DNA of 64,000 bases from Primulina eburnea. Taxonomy: Eukaryota > Streptophyta > Magnoliopsida > Lamiales > Gesneriaceae. The stretch's first letter is position 1, and each line of letters begins with the position of its first letter. The stretch covers positions 5,092,885 through 5,156,884 of the forward strand of contig NC_133102.1 of NCBI RefSeq assembly GCF_022965805.1, in the 5' to 3' direction. Both the position numbers and the translations under genes were made by a program. The notes under the pieces are model-generated. The model was not told where the DNA came from, did not search any database, and was given only the letters and a program-made list of their open reading frames with translations. Of this stretch, positions 45,627 to 56,414 are shown piece by piece.

Positions 45627-47154
45627 TGATCGAGCAAAACTTGCACAGTAAAATCCCCAATAAAAATATGATTTTGTATGCTCAAAATAAATCGCAAGTG
45701 CACGATGTCAAGTAATAGTATAGTGTATATGAATACGAGTATCGTTCCACTGGAGGCTGTATTTAACAATTATTATTTTAGTTATTAAAACTTTAGCGAC
45801 GAAATTTGATTGTTTGTTTATAACTACTAAAATGCAAGAAAATTAAATAAACAAGTTCAACGATTAAATGATAAAATATGAATGCTAAACCAATGGATTA
45901 AATTTCAAATGATAAAAGAATTTGTTGGGACTTCTGGTTCACCTACCCCTTATTAATTAATTAATTCGTTCGATTGTGTTCTACGCTTCCGACATGATTT
46001 CCTATTCAATTGAACACGCTCTCTCGAGCTATGCCAAACTAATTCACTCAATGAAGTAATTAAATGTCTTTAATCATTTATCAAGAATGAACCGCATTTC
46101 GATTGATGAAATCCCCTAGTTTTCGACCCTAAGGACTATGACTATCGGCACGTATCCAATTTCATATGTCTATGCAAATTGTAGATCCGCAGATTATACT
46201 ACTCGATCCTATCACTAGTTATTCTCTCGAACTCACTCGTGATATAAAATTGTCGTAAGAGTTAGCTACGCTCAAACGACACAATAAAAATCGTAATACA
46301 ATCAAGAGCAACGCACAACTCAAAATATAAATTAATCAACTAAAAGTTTGGGGTAGGATCCCCTTCAATCCCAACAAATATGAAAGTTAGCTACTAGAAT
46401 TCATAATTAAAATAAGCAAAACAATGTTTAAACAAAGAAAAATAAACTAGAAATACTAGGCGTGACGAAATCTGCGAAGAACGATGCCCGGAAACCGTCG
46501 AATCTTTAATCCAAGTGCAAAAGCTCTCCCCAAAAATCCTTTTTGGCTCTCCAAATCTGTCTGAATCCTCTTCAAAAGTCGACCCATCCTTTTTTCCATA
46601 GCAACCCCCATCCAAAATAAGGTAAGAAATAGCGTCCAAAATTTTCCAAAAATATTTCTACCGCCCGAGCGCCACACTCTCTGTAAGTTGCTGGACTTGT
46701 GCGGCATTCGCGCTCGGGCGGTAGAAATATACCGCTCGAGCGCCACACTCTCTGTCTTGGCCCTTTGTCTTCTCGCGCCCGGGCGGTATAAAAGTACCGC
46801 TCGGGCGCCAACTTTCTGTAACGATGGCTTCCGAAGACACCTTCTCGCGCTCGGGCGGTAGAAAATCACCGCCCGAGCGCCAACGTTCTGTCTTGTTTCC
46901 TCGGCTGGTCTTCTGTGGCGCCCGGGCGGTAAATTTCTACCGCTCGGGCGCCAAGTATTCTGTCCAACTTCTTGGATTCCACATTTTTCTCCGCTGTCCG
47001 ACCATTTTTCCTGCAGATTCACCACACACGAGTGAGACATGATAAAATGCCAATGATTACTCTAAAATGAACAAAATGTAGATGAAATGCATGCATGCAC
47101 AATGCAAACACAACTAAAACTAATGCAATAAACACGTAAAAACACCACCTATCA
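45627..47154 (-). repeat. 5' LTR of the Athila-like element
   Basis: 1528 bases, 20 shorter than its partner; the difference lies in the module array. It should contain the promoter of the element; no obvious TATA box directly follows the modules. Confidence 0.95.
46658..46953. repeat. Array of four and a half palindromic modules in the Athila-like 5' LTR
   Basis: Full modules at about 46709-46743, 46775-46808, 46847-46882 and 46917-46953. At 46658-46674 only the second arm (TACCGCCCGAGCGCC) is left, and the preceding arm is replaced by direct continuation of the flank (CCAAAAATATTTC). The partner LTR has this module complete. Confidence 0.95.
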
Positions 47155-47159
47155 TCTAA

Positions 47160-47773
47160 CATGACAAGAACATCATATACGAATCCTATTCAATTCTGAC
47201 AATAGTCTAATTTCAAAACTTGTCAAAACGTAGCAAAACTTACGTCAAGTTGTAGTCGACGTCGATAGGAACACAATACCGTATTCAGATTCAAAATCGA
47301 ACGGACATATTTCTCGTAAATTAATTTCGAAATTTACGAACGACGCCTTTCCCCAAAGCTTTCCTTTCCCTTTCTTTCCTGATCCTTAACGTTTATATGT
47401 ATATATATATACACTCATGCTGCATACGAGAGACCAAGTGGCATTCTCACGTTTTGCATGACTGGCGCTCGGGCGGTAAGAAACTACCGCTCGAGCGCGG
47501 CAGTTTCTGCCCAAGATTTTCAACTTGCACCCTTGGCGCTCGGGCGGTAATATTCTACCGCTCGGGCGCCACATCTTCTGCCCGAGACACATTTCTGTTG
47601 AACATTGGCGCTCGGGCGGTCAAAAACCACCGCTCGGGCGCCACACTCTCTGCCCAACTTCCTCGAATTTCACATGTCGTCTTATTTTCATGTTCCGATT
47701 AATCCTTTCATAATCATATCAAATTATATATCAATAATTATAGATTACTAGGATTAAATTTCCGGGCATTACA
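47160..47773 (-). repeat. Left (3') LTR of the outer element, second part
   Basis: Continues the LTR interrupted at 36142; matches 52676-53290. Includes the (TA)n stretch at 47395-47412 and the three-module array. Confidence 0.95.
47463..47642. repeat. Array of three palindromic modules in the outer LTR (left copy)
   Basis: Modules at 47463-47500, 47534-47570 and 47605-47642, each with GGCGCTCGGGCGGTA or GGCGCTCGGGCGGTC and the facing arm, tails TTTCTGCCC, TTCTGCCCG and CTCTGCCC. In the sense (minus) direction a TATATATATA stretch follows about 50 bases after the last module. Confidence 0.95.
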
Positions 47774-47788
47774 TTTCTCCCCCTCTAA
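47774..47788 (-). promoter_or_regulatory. Polypurine tract of the outer element
   Basis: Minus strand TTAGAGGGGGAGAAA directly before the LTR start TGTAATGCCC. Confidence 0.85.
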
Positions 47789-49686
47789 GATATGATTTCG
47801 TCCCCGAAATCACAAACACTCAACTCGTGTTATACAGATAATCAGATCATATCTCAAATCAGATACCGGAAGGAGATGTACAGAATATGCAATAAGCTCA
47901 TATCAACAACATCATTCGTGATAAAATCAACCTCAGAACCATGGCTATACAACATCCGTATATACCAATCAATCAACTCATAACAATCAATATCCTTATC
48001 TGTTAATCCCAGTCAAAGACATATTCAATCTTCGGCTTCAAATACTAACAATCATCATCCGACGTTAGCATATTTAGTCTATGTATTATGAGCTATCCTC
48101 TTTTCTTCTGAATCAGTTCTATTTTCTTTATCAGATCACTGATCTTAGCAAATCTGCTCTCAAGCATCACTGTAATATCATTCCCATACGAAGGAAATTC
48201 ACAGTTCTCACGGTACAATACTTCAACTCAAGCTATTTCGATACTCGTTTAATAGCTATTATCATACAATAGTTTAAAAGTGACAATGAATCATGTCAAC
48301 TAGTGCTATAATCCAGCACTACATTTCCTGGATATCCTCCAGTATCAGGATAGTTCACTCCGACTATCCGTCAATCTATAAATCATAGATGAAAAATCAT
48401 GTTATACACTCAGCCAAAAGTATAAAATCAAACGAAAATTATAAAATCAACTTTGGCATTTAATACAATCTGACTCCTTTTCTGACATCTCTCTCAGTCG
48501 TCTGGTCATATTTGTACGCCATCCTGTACCATATAACGTATACAGATTTGAACAATCGTTCAATCATAACCACTATCTTGGCAAGATTACAGTAGTGTCA
48601 TCACACCATCTATAGAAATGTATTCCCATTTCTATTTAGAAATCAAATATCAAGATCATTAATCTAAAAGTTTCTATCTGTCTGTCTTCATCTGTCAGCG
48701 ATTTAGACATTTCAATACACATTCTGACATAACTGATTTTCATCTGTTTACTTCAAAACTGTCTATTCGAATTATCACACATTTCCTGTTACCAGAATAA
48801 TATTGAATCTACTATTGTGTGCATCTGACAATACCTGTCAAGTTCCAATTCGAATATCTGACACAAACAAATCAGTTAATAATATAAATTAAAGAAAAAT
48901 ACATACCTGGTATTCAGTTCTGACTATCAAAATCAAGTTCTGGACAGTCTGCTCAAACTTCTGAACTGCTTTAATCTTCAAAATCAGTTCTGACTCGACT
49001 GAACTGTGTGTAAGCTCAACGGTTCATAACAATCGGTATCAAACACGGATTCAGAATGATAACAATATCAGATCAGATTCAGAATATCAATACACAATAC
49101 TGATTTAATAACTGCATAGAATCAATTTCTGACATTTCGAAAATTCTGCTATATTCAATGTCGTTCTCCTGTATTCAATGTCGTTCTCAGCCACTGACCA
49201 TGGTCTCACAGTGCTACAATCAATCAGTATACTATCTTCAGATATCACAGACTCTGAATACAATCTGTTACAATCCCAATTCATATCCAAACAATTCTGT
49301 ATACAACACTCTCAGTACCCAGAATATTCAATATAAATGTCAACTGTTCGATTCAATCAATCATATGCTACGAATATATCAAAAGATCATAGATAAAACG
49401 AGCATAAAATCATCAGAACACTTCCGAGCACAGGATTTATCAACCCATGATTGGAACTGAAGTACTTTACAGAGAAACATATACTTAGATGTAACTCTAA
49501 CTTTCAAGCAGTAATTCTTTCAACTGATATATCATTTCTCTCAATTCAATCAATATCAGTCTATAAGAAATTCTCAAATGAAACCAATACCTGGAATAAC
49601 ATCAAGGCCGAAGTCACTCTCCCTGATACAGGACCAACCTGAAATCTCATCTGCCAGCCTATAGCAAACTTCCTGCTACTAGTAAA
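47789..49686 (-). other. Non-coding interior of the outer element
   Basis: No domain-bearing frame on either strand; pol is absent. Repeated CTGACT, CAGTTC and ATCAGA words give a monotonous texture, perhaps decayed internal repeats. Confidence 0.6.
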
Positions 49687-50110
49687 TCAATCCCTGATAG
49701 GCTCATCTTCAGTCATCAACTGAATACATAAGGAATTACTCCATTCCTTTCGATATGATAGAGGTACAAACCTTTGATAAAATTCAACTTTGAAAAGTTT
49801 CCACGTAATCGTGAAACCACGCTGTGCTATGGCTTCCCGGGTTATCAGCCACCAACTCCTAGCGACTTCCCGTAGTTGATTCCCAACCAATTTAATTCTG
49901 CACTCATCTGTGAATCCCAGAAATTCAAACAACATTTCAATCTCCTCCAGCCAAGTCTCACAATCAGCTGGTGCTTCAACACCCCTCAATATCGGTGGTT
50001 GAAACGACTGAAACCTTATCATCTGTGTTTCCATCAGAGTTTCAGACACATCCATCTGATCATACGATGTACTACCCCGTTCTGGAATCCTTCTAGGAGG
50101 AATATCTGAT
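49687..50110 (-). pseudogene. Ty3-type gag fragment in the outer element
   Basis: 122 codons with a retrotransposon gag core: CETWLEEIEMLFEFLGFTDE, then WKLFKVEFYQRFVP, the pattern of the Ty3 gag domain. The frame continues upstream to about 50110 (PPRRIPERG). There is no zinc knuckle, protease or pol downstream, so it is a remnant. Confidence 0.85.
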
Positions 50111-50393
50111 AATCACAGGCGTTAGTAGTAACAAGAGACAAATCCGTCTCAATCCCAATCCTGATCAGCTTACCTCTGATCAAGAATTGGTTCTGATCCA
50201 GTTTCAAATAATACATATTACCAAATCAACTCAGATATTCAGGTAACATGTAGCTTAAGATACAGTAAAAACATACTGAAATCTTAGCATATACAATGTA
50301 GTTTCAACATTATTTTCAATCATGTGCCATATAAATCCAGGCAGTAAAACATAATATCATGCTAGCATACACAATGTAATTCCACACTATACT

Positions 50394-50933
50394 CATAGTT
50401 GTCAAGGGCGCAAGGCGCACCGAGGTGCATAAAGGCTCTGGAGCCTGAGGCGCGAGGCGCAAGGCGAGGCGCGCCTCTTACTGAAGCAAGGCGCACATTT
50501 TTAATTTTTTTTTAAAAATATATTTAGCTTATAATAATATGTTAAAATATGAAATAATTAAGTCACAATATCACACAAAACAACAAATAATTAATAAGTT
50601 CATAACAATAAGTAACACAATTAAAATTCTTCAATCATCCTGAGAAGTTACGTTTGGGGTTGGTTTGGGCTTTTACATTTTAAGTTACTATTAAAAAAAA
50701 CTGAGAAGTTGTATTTTCAAAATGCAACATCTCTGTTACTGAATTTGTTTTTAAAAAAAAAAGCAACTCAGGCGCACCTCAGGCGCACCCGAGAGCCTTT
50801 CCAAGGCAAGCCCAGGCGCGCGCCTGGGCGAGCCTTTGGGAATCGTTGCGCCTGGGATGGCCCCAGGCGCAACGCCCACGCCTGGTGGCGCCTCTCGCCT
50901 TGAGGCGAGAGGCGCTCGCCTTTGACAACTATG
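50394..50933. mobile_element. hAT MITE with GC-rich palindromic ends
   Basis: 540 bases, ends CATAGTTGTCAA and TTTGACAACTATG, flanked by a perfect 8-base duplication ACTATACT (50386-50393 and 50934-50941). Both ends are rich in GGCGC/GCGCC words; the right end contains a strong foldback (GCGCCTCTCGCCTTGAGGCG and its reverse). AT-rich centre without coding capacity. Inserted in the interior of the outer element. Confidence 0.92.
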
Positions 50934-51037
50934 ACTATACTCAATCATATGCTAGCCAACACATGCAAGGAAAGAAAACTCATTCTACCCCGCTCACTCT
51001 CCTCTATCTCAGTGCTAAGGAACCTACAGTTCAAGGA

Positions 51038-51054
51038 CCTAGGCTCTGATACCA
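51038..51054 (-). promoter_or_regulatory. Primer-binding site of the outer element (tRNA-iMet type)
   Basis: Minus strand TGGTATCAGAGCCTAGG, five bases from the right LTR, is the usual initiator-Met primer site of plant LTR elements. It confirms the minus orientation. Confidence 0.9.
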
Positions 51055-51718
51055 CCTGTTGTGGGGACCCGGACGCTAATCCAGTTCTTAATCGTCATTG
51101 GGACTAATTAATCACTTATAATAAACAGGGTCTAAATTTTTTTTCTAAAATACACAGCGGGAACGTAATGTAATTAAATTCAAATTACATATTAAACATA
51201 ACATACAATTATTGTATAATCTACAATAATCCGACTAGGTTCAACTACATATCAGTGCTGAATCCTAAGTTGCTTCAAAGCCCGGATCTCCACGCTATCT
51301 AGTCCAGCCTCGTACTCTTCTTGACCCTGATCCTAGCCCACCTGTTGACATGCACACATACAAACAAGACAACAGCCGATAACTCCGGTGAGATATAAAT
51401 ATTCCAGTATAAATCATGTATACATGCAATCATCTAAACCATATAATCGCGTATAACAGACAATCATATCATATATCAAAGTCATGATATGAATTAATAA
51501 CAAGAATAAATCATATTCTAAACATGTACCCTAATCCGGAACATAAATCCATATCAAGAATAAAGTCTATTCTAAGCATGTACCAATATCAGGAACATAA
51601 TTCAACATCCATCAGAATCAATCAATCAGACTGTCACTCAAACTCGTGACTCTACGTTTTAGAATAGACTCAATCCTAGCCTAGGGATCCCGGTTTCCAG
51701 ACATTGGCATTCCATATC

Positions 51719-51966
51719 GACCAACAGTAATAGAAAAGACTCCAGTTCTATCCACGTCGATATAGTATCGATCACCAGAAATAGAAGAAGCTCTGTTTCT
51801 ATCCACATCAGTATAGTATCGATCACCAGTAATAGAAAAAACTCCGATTCTATCCACATCGATATAACATCGATCAACAGTAATAGAAGAAGTTATGATT
51901 CTATCCACATCGATACAATACTGATCACCAGTAATAGAAGGAGCTATAATTCTATCCACATCGATA
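51719..51966. repeat. 51-base minisatellite, right LTR copy
   Basis: Same five-unit array as at 35189-35436, with only one or two base differences, so no unit was gained or lost since insertion. Confidence 0.9.
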
Positions 51967-52978
51967 GCCAATTATCCAGCGACAAACTATGGCACTTCCG
52001 CCAATACAATATCTCATGACATCGTGCAATGTGCCCGTGGTACTCCTACCACTATCAGGCACTTCTGTCACAAAATTACTCGTCTAACACCTGTTATCTA
52101 TAATTCAAGAGAACAAGTATATCAATCAACTCAATGCAAATATCAATGCAATAAGTAAAGTATGTGATTTAGGGAAACTCGAGTCAAACCTCACCCGAGT
52201 TGTGCAATCCCAACTCAACATTAATTTATACCTTTATCTTCTCGCTCAGAAGAAGAAGAAGAAGTCCCGACTCTATCTCGGTCCATTCCCAATCTGGTAA
52301 TAACAATACCGAACAGATATAATATCAATATTCAATGCAATACATGTTCTGATCACAATAAAATCTGATCAATGTCAATTGAGATACGATCTAATCCATA
52401 TCGACGATATCACGATATAATCAAAATCACTATCGAATCTGTTCAATATCAATCAACTGATGTTTCGACGGCATAACAATACAGTCTTGATAACCCCGTC
52501 AGTCCAAACATCACAGATATAATACCAGAACTCATAATTAATGTCGATATCAGTCATAATCTCAATAACCATACATATCTGATATGAGTTCTCAGTCAAA
52601 TCGACTCCAAAAATCATAACAGTTACATAATCAGCCTATTCTTCGATCTGGCTTCGATTTTACGATGTCTAACATGACAAGAACATCATATACGAATCCT
52701 ATTCAATTCTGACAATAGTCTAATTTCAAAACATGTCAAAACGTAGCAAAACTTACGTCAAGTTGTAGTCGACGTCGATAGGAACACAATACCGTATTCA
52801 GATTCAAAATCGAACGGACAGATTTCTCGTAAATTAATTTCGAAATTTACGAACGACGCCTTTCCCCAAAGCTTTCTTTTCCCTTTCTTTCCTGATCCTT
52901 AACGTTTATATGTATATATATATATATACACTCATGCTGCATACGAGAGACCAAGTGGCATTCTCACGTTTTGCATGA

Positions 52979-53159
52979 CTGGCGCTCGGGCGGTAAGAAA
53001 CTACCGCTCGAGCGCGGCAGTTTCTGCCCAAGATTTTCAACTTGCACCCTTGGCGCTCGGGCGGTAATATTCTACCGCTCGGGCGCCACATCTTCTGCCC
53101 GAGACACATTTCTGTTGAACATTGGCGCTCGGGCGGTCAAAAACCACCGCTCGGGCGCC
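52979..53159. repeat. Array of three palindromic modules in the outer LTR (right copy)
   Basis: 52979-53016, 53051-53087 and 53122-53159, identical in layout to 47463-47642. Confidence 0.95.
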
Positions 53160-53295
53160 ACACTCTCTGCCCAACTTCCTCGAATTTCACATGTCGTCTT
53201 ATTTTCATGTTCCGATTAATCCTTTCATAATCATATCAAATTATATATCAATAATTATAGATTACTAGGATTAAATTTCCGGGCATTACAGTATC

Positions 53296-53735
53296 CCTTG
53301 TTTTTAGTCAAAAGAGACGACTTGTTGAAGGTAGGCCATTTATTTAGTTTCGACCAGTCACGAGGAAACTTTTAAACTCTGAAAATTATTGTTCTCACCA
53401 TATTGCCAAATTTCTGGGAGGATCATTAGAACTTTGATAGAAGTTGATGGTAGAAACCACATCATTTTCACATGTGGATGATTGAACGACCAAAATTGAA
53501 AATTGTTAGCGACTGTTTTTCATTTAATTATCCCTTCCACCAGCAGCTTTACAACAATATCAAGGAGCAATCAGCACAAGTCACCTTGCCTGTACCAATC
53601 AAACAGGGCTCATTCCACGTGGATTTTCCCGAGCCTGATCCGGAAGATGTAAAAATAGCTCAGACTAAGAAAATGAGTTTCAAAGTATCCGTAACTAAAA
53701 CGGGGTTTCCCACTCGTTACACAAGCTTAACATAA
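53296..53735 (+). pseudogene. Sec14-like pseudogene, 3' part
   Basis: Directly after the LTR target duplication, TTTTTAGTCAAAAGAGACGA and on to 53330 reads KRDDLLK and ends at GAAG|GTAG, matching the GRDELLK exon of Sec14-like proteins. From about 53381 the last exon follows: a decayed LPNFW (family LPHFC) with an in-frame stop, then an open part with FNYPFHQQLYNNIKEQ and PIKQGSFHVDFPEPDPEDVK, typical of this family's C terminus. After KIAQT the frame is wrong by one base; the alternative frame reads ENEFQSIRN then stop. It is the continuation of the gene beginning at 25371. Confidence 0.85.
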
Positions 53736-54715
53736 AAGGTGATTGAAATTGGATGCTGATGTTGATGGAGTTTGACTGGATACTACTTATTCCAAGGTTG
53801 TGATGTAGAATTCTTGCATTATGTGGATGCAAGTTTCTTGACAGGCTATGAATGCATCATTTTAGAAATACTTCGGATTTGAACAAGAGATATATGCTGA
53901 GTTTCTTGCGAAGTGTTGCATCTATCTTATGGATTGGATACCAAATGGCTTGAGTATTTGAGCTTTGAGCCTCTATGGGTAGTGGGAAGCGGAATGGAGG
54001 CTTCTTACATGTGTTTAATCTATTCTTGCCACGAACCAGAACATTGTTGTGTATCAAAAGTTATAGATAATATAACTTGTGCACATTTAAATCTTTTAAT
54101 CTATATCGAACTCCATACATGATGTTTCGACTGTTTGTGATATAACTGCATAAAACATCCTTATCCTCGGTTTAGTTCAACCTATCCTTGGAGTAATATC
54201 ACAAATGTATATCCAAAAATCCACAATTATTTTTATATGTGAGATCCGTGATTATTTCAATGGATCTCATTTGTGAAAATCAATGAGGACCATTGGATTC
54301 AACTCTAGTAAAATCCATAATGTTAGCTTCTATTTGACCATTATGCTCATGTTGTAGACTCCATTCTTGCGAGTTGTGAACTTCTCAAATAATAACATGC
54401 TATTCTCACATGTCATAAACCAAAAATTTCTGCAACAAGTAAAAGCAAAAAGAATGAATATTGGGCCGCCTAAAGATTCAAAAAGTACATAAACCAACTT
54501 GTTGCAGAAATTTCTTTGTGCTTCCAGAAGGTCCGCCTCTTGCAAAAAGTAAGATTCACCATATTTTCTGCAAGTGCAGGAAAGTTAGAGGCACGTCATG
54601 CAAGTTGGACTCCAAAAGTAAGAATCACGCCGTCTGGAGGCTTAACTTTGACAAATGGAAGATGGAAAATTTATCTAGAGATAGACAAACGGACAATATA
54701 GCAGACTGGAGAAGT
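53736..54715. other. 3' flank of the Sec14-like pseudogene
   Basis: No gene recognised. 54424-54440 and 54496-54512 are inverted copies of AAATTTCTGCAACAAGT, a small foldback. The segment 54530-54715 may belong to the LINE remnant that follows. Confidence 0.5.
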
Positions 54716-55340
54716 ATGTTCACAATTGCAGTTTGGTGAATTTGGAAATGGATGAATGATTATGTGTTTAGAAACAATAAGATGGAGGTCAGATTGAAGA
54801 TTAAGTGGATCAAGTAACAATATCGGGATATTAGGGATGGTTTCTCATCAAAGAAAGTAATGTCAATAACATGAATGCCTACAAAGATCAGTCCATTAAG
54901 TGGATTCCTCCACCTAAAGAATGGTGTGCTCTGAATGTGGATGGATGCGTTAATCTTCAAGGCCAAGGGTAGGTGGAGGAGGTCTCCTGAGAAAAGAATA
55001 TGCAAAATGGATCAAGGGCTTCATCGATAACATCGGCGTTTGCACAAGTGAGGAATCGGAACTATGGGTCGTATACAAATGCTTGGAAATTACATGGGAG
55101 TCAGGGTACAATAAGGTGGTGTTTGAAATCGACTCAGAGATAGTAATAAAGTGGCTTTATAGAGTAGGGGCATAATATTCATCCTCGTTCAATTTGGTAT
55201 CCCAATGTAAGAAATATTCGCTAAAGAATGAGAAGTCATCATGCATCATATCTAGAGTGAGCTGTGAACAAAACAAAGCAGGAGACTTCTTGACATCAAC
55301 AACCCTTAATTATGATAGAAGTTGGACTACAATTGAGATC
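54716..55340 (+). pseudogene. LINE remnant with RNase H-like domain
   Basis: Translation in shifting frames gives IWKWMNDYVFRN (the tail after the zf-RVT region of plant LINE reverse transcriptases), WIPPPKEWCALNVDGCVN and SEESELWVVYKCLEITWESG with VFEIDSEIVIKWLY, the plant RNase H-like (RVT_3) fold with its DG and E residues. Several stops and frameshifts. It might instead derive from a stand-alone RVT_3 gene, but the upstream piece favours a LINE. Confidence 0.75.
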
Positions 55341-56414
55341 TCCCTGTAAGATTAAAAGAGGTTATGAGAGAAGACATGCTGAGAATGAGCTTCGCCAAAA
55401 GGGTGTTAATAAGAAACGTTTTGTAATTGATGTCATCATCCTGTAGATAAAAAAAATTGAATGAGATCATACTCCAAAAAAATGAGAGTGACTCGAGTTC
55501 GAGAATCACTCTTCTTGATTAAAAAAAACGAAGAGAAAGAGAAGAGAAGAGAAGAGAAGAGAAGAGAGAAGACATAAAAGAGATGCTATATATCAATTTT
55601 TCAAATCTCAATCAAATTTTACGTATTGAATTCACATCCATTTTTTATATTACTAATGTCTACAAATGTTTATATCGTTAGACATTTTATAAATTATTTT
55701 TACTTCTACTATTGAACTTACCATTTTTCTTTATTGATCTTAATTATTCAATTTTATTATTTACTCATAACATTCTATAGGGGACGATAGTTTGCCTTTG
55801 TCTCTAAAAAAATTTTATTTTCCAAAATACTCAATTCATCATATTATTAGTTTAAAAGAAAATAAAACATAACAAAATGAAACTCAAACATTAACTTTAA
55901 ATTATAGAATCACTCTAAAATAATCATTATATATTTCACACAAATTTATTACATATAAAGTTATTCCCCATACCGAGTCTAGTAGTAGATAATTGCATAT
56001 TTAGTTATTAAATATATAATTGATTTTTATTTTAATTTAAAAATAACATATCCAAAAAACAAGAACTTATTTCTTCATTATTTTAACAATAATAAATTAT
56101 TTTGACTATCCTCCGAAAACGAATATTATAATGTTTTTAATTTAAATATTTTTTTATTTTTAACTTTCAAATATATAATTTTCTATTTAATTTTTAAAAG
56201 AAAAACATCTGACAAACGATATTCAACATGCTGTAGCTAGCACGCACCGTTGGCGAAATAATAGGAATCTCGCATGGATCCAACGTAGAATTTTCTCGTA
56301 GATTTTTAGGATTCAGCGCTGCACAGCTGTCAGAACATACACCTGTGTTAAGTTTTGTCCTCTCTTCCGTCTCTGTTTTTGTCTGCAGGTGGCAGCCGTC
56401 TCCGCCCGGGAAGG
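55341..56414 (+). other. Intergenic and 5' region of the KH gene
   Basis: An (AGAGA)n microsatellite lies at 55529-55572; long AT-rich sequence follows. From about 56240 the sequence becomes mixed and pyrimidine-rich (CTCTCTTCCGTCTCTG near 56360), as expected for promoter and leader of the KH gene. The transcription start is not determined. Confidence 0.5.

Larger units (their letters stand above)
36143..47154 (-). mobile_element. Athila-like Ty3 retrotransposon, nested
   Basis: 11.0 kb element on the minus strand, flanked by a perfect TCTAA target duplication (36138-36142 and 47155-47159). LTRs are 36143-37690 (3') and 45627-47154 (5'). The primer-binding site resembles tRNA-Asp. Order in the sense direction: gag-protease, RT-RNase H-integrase, then a third ORF in the env position. 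The lineage call rests on the tRNA-Asp-type primer site, the long gag, the RT/integrase style and the extra 3' ORF. A deletion between protease and RT makes it defective. Confidence 0.92.
34529..53290 (-). mobile_element. Outer LTR retroelement, non-autonomous, with a nested Ty3 element
   Basis: Minus-oriented element with LTRs of about 2.23 kb, TGTGGGGACC to GGGCATTACA as read on the plus strand, flanked by ATATC (34524-34528) and GTATC (53291-53295). The left LTR is split by the Athila-like element at 36143-47154. The interior (47774-51059) has a primer-binding site and polypurine tract but only a gag fragment and no pol, so it must have depended on a partner. The two LTRs differ at few positions, so insertion was fairly recent. 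Confidence 0.92.
51060..53290 (-). repeat. Right (5') LTR of the outer element
   Basis: 2231 bases and uninterrupted. Includes the 51-base minisatellite (51719-51966), a (TA)n stretch acting as a candidate TATA (52907-52929) and three palindromic modules (52979-53159). Confidence 0.95.
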
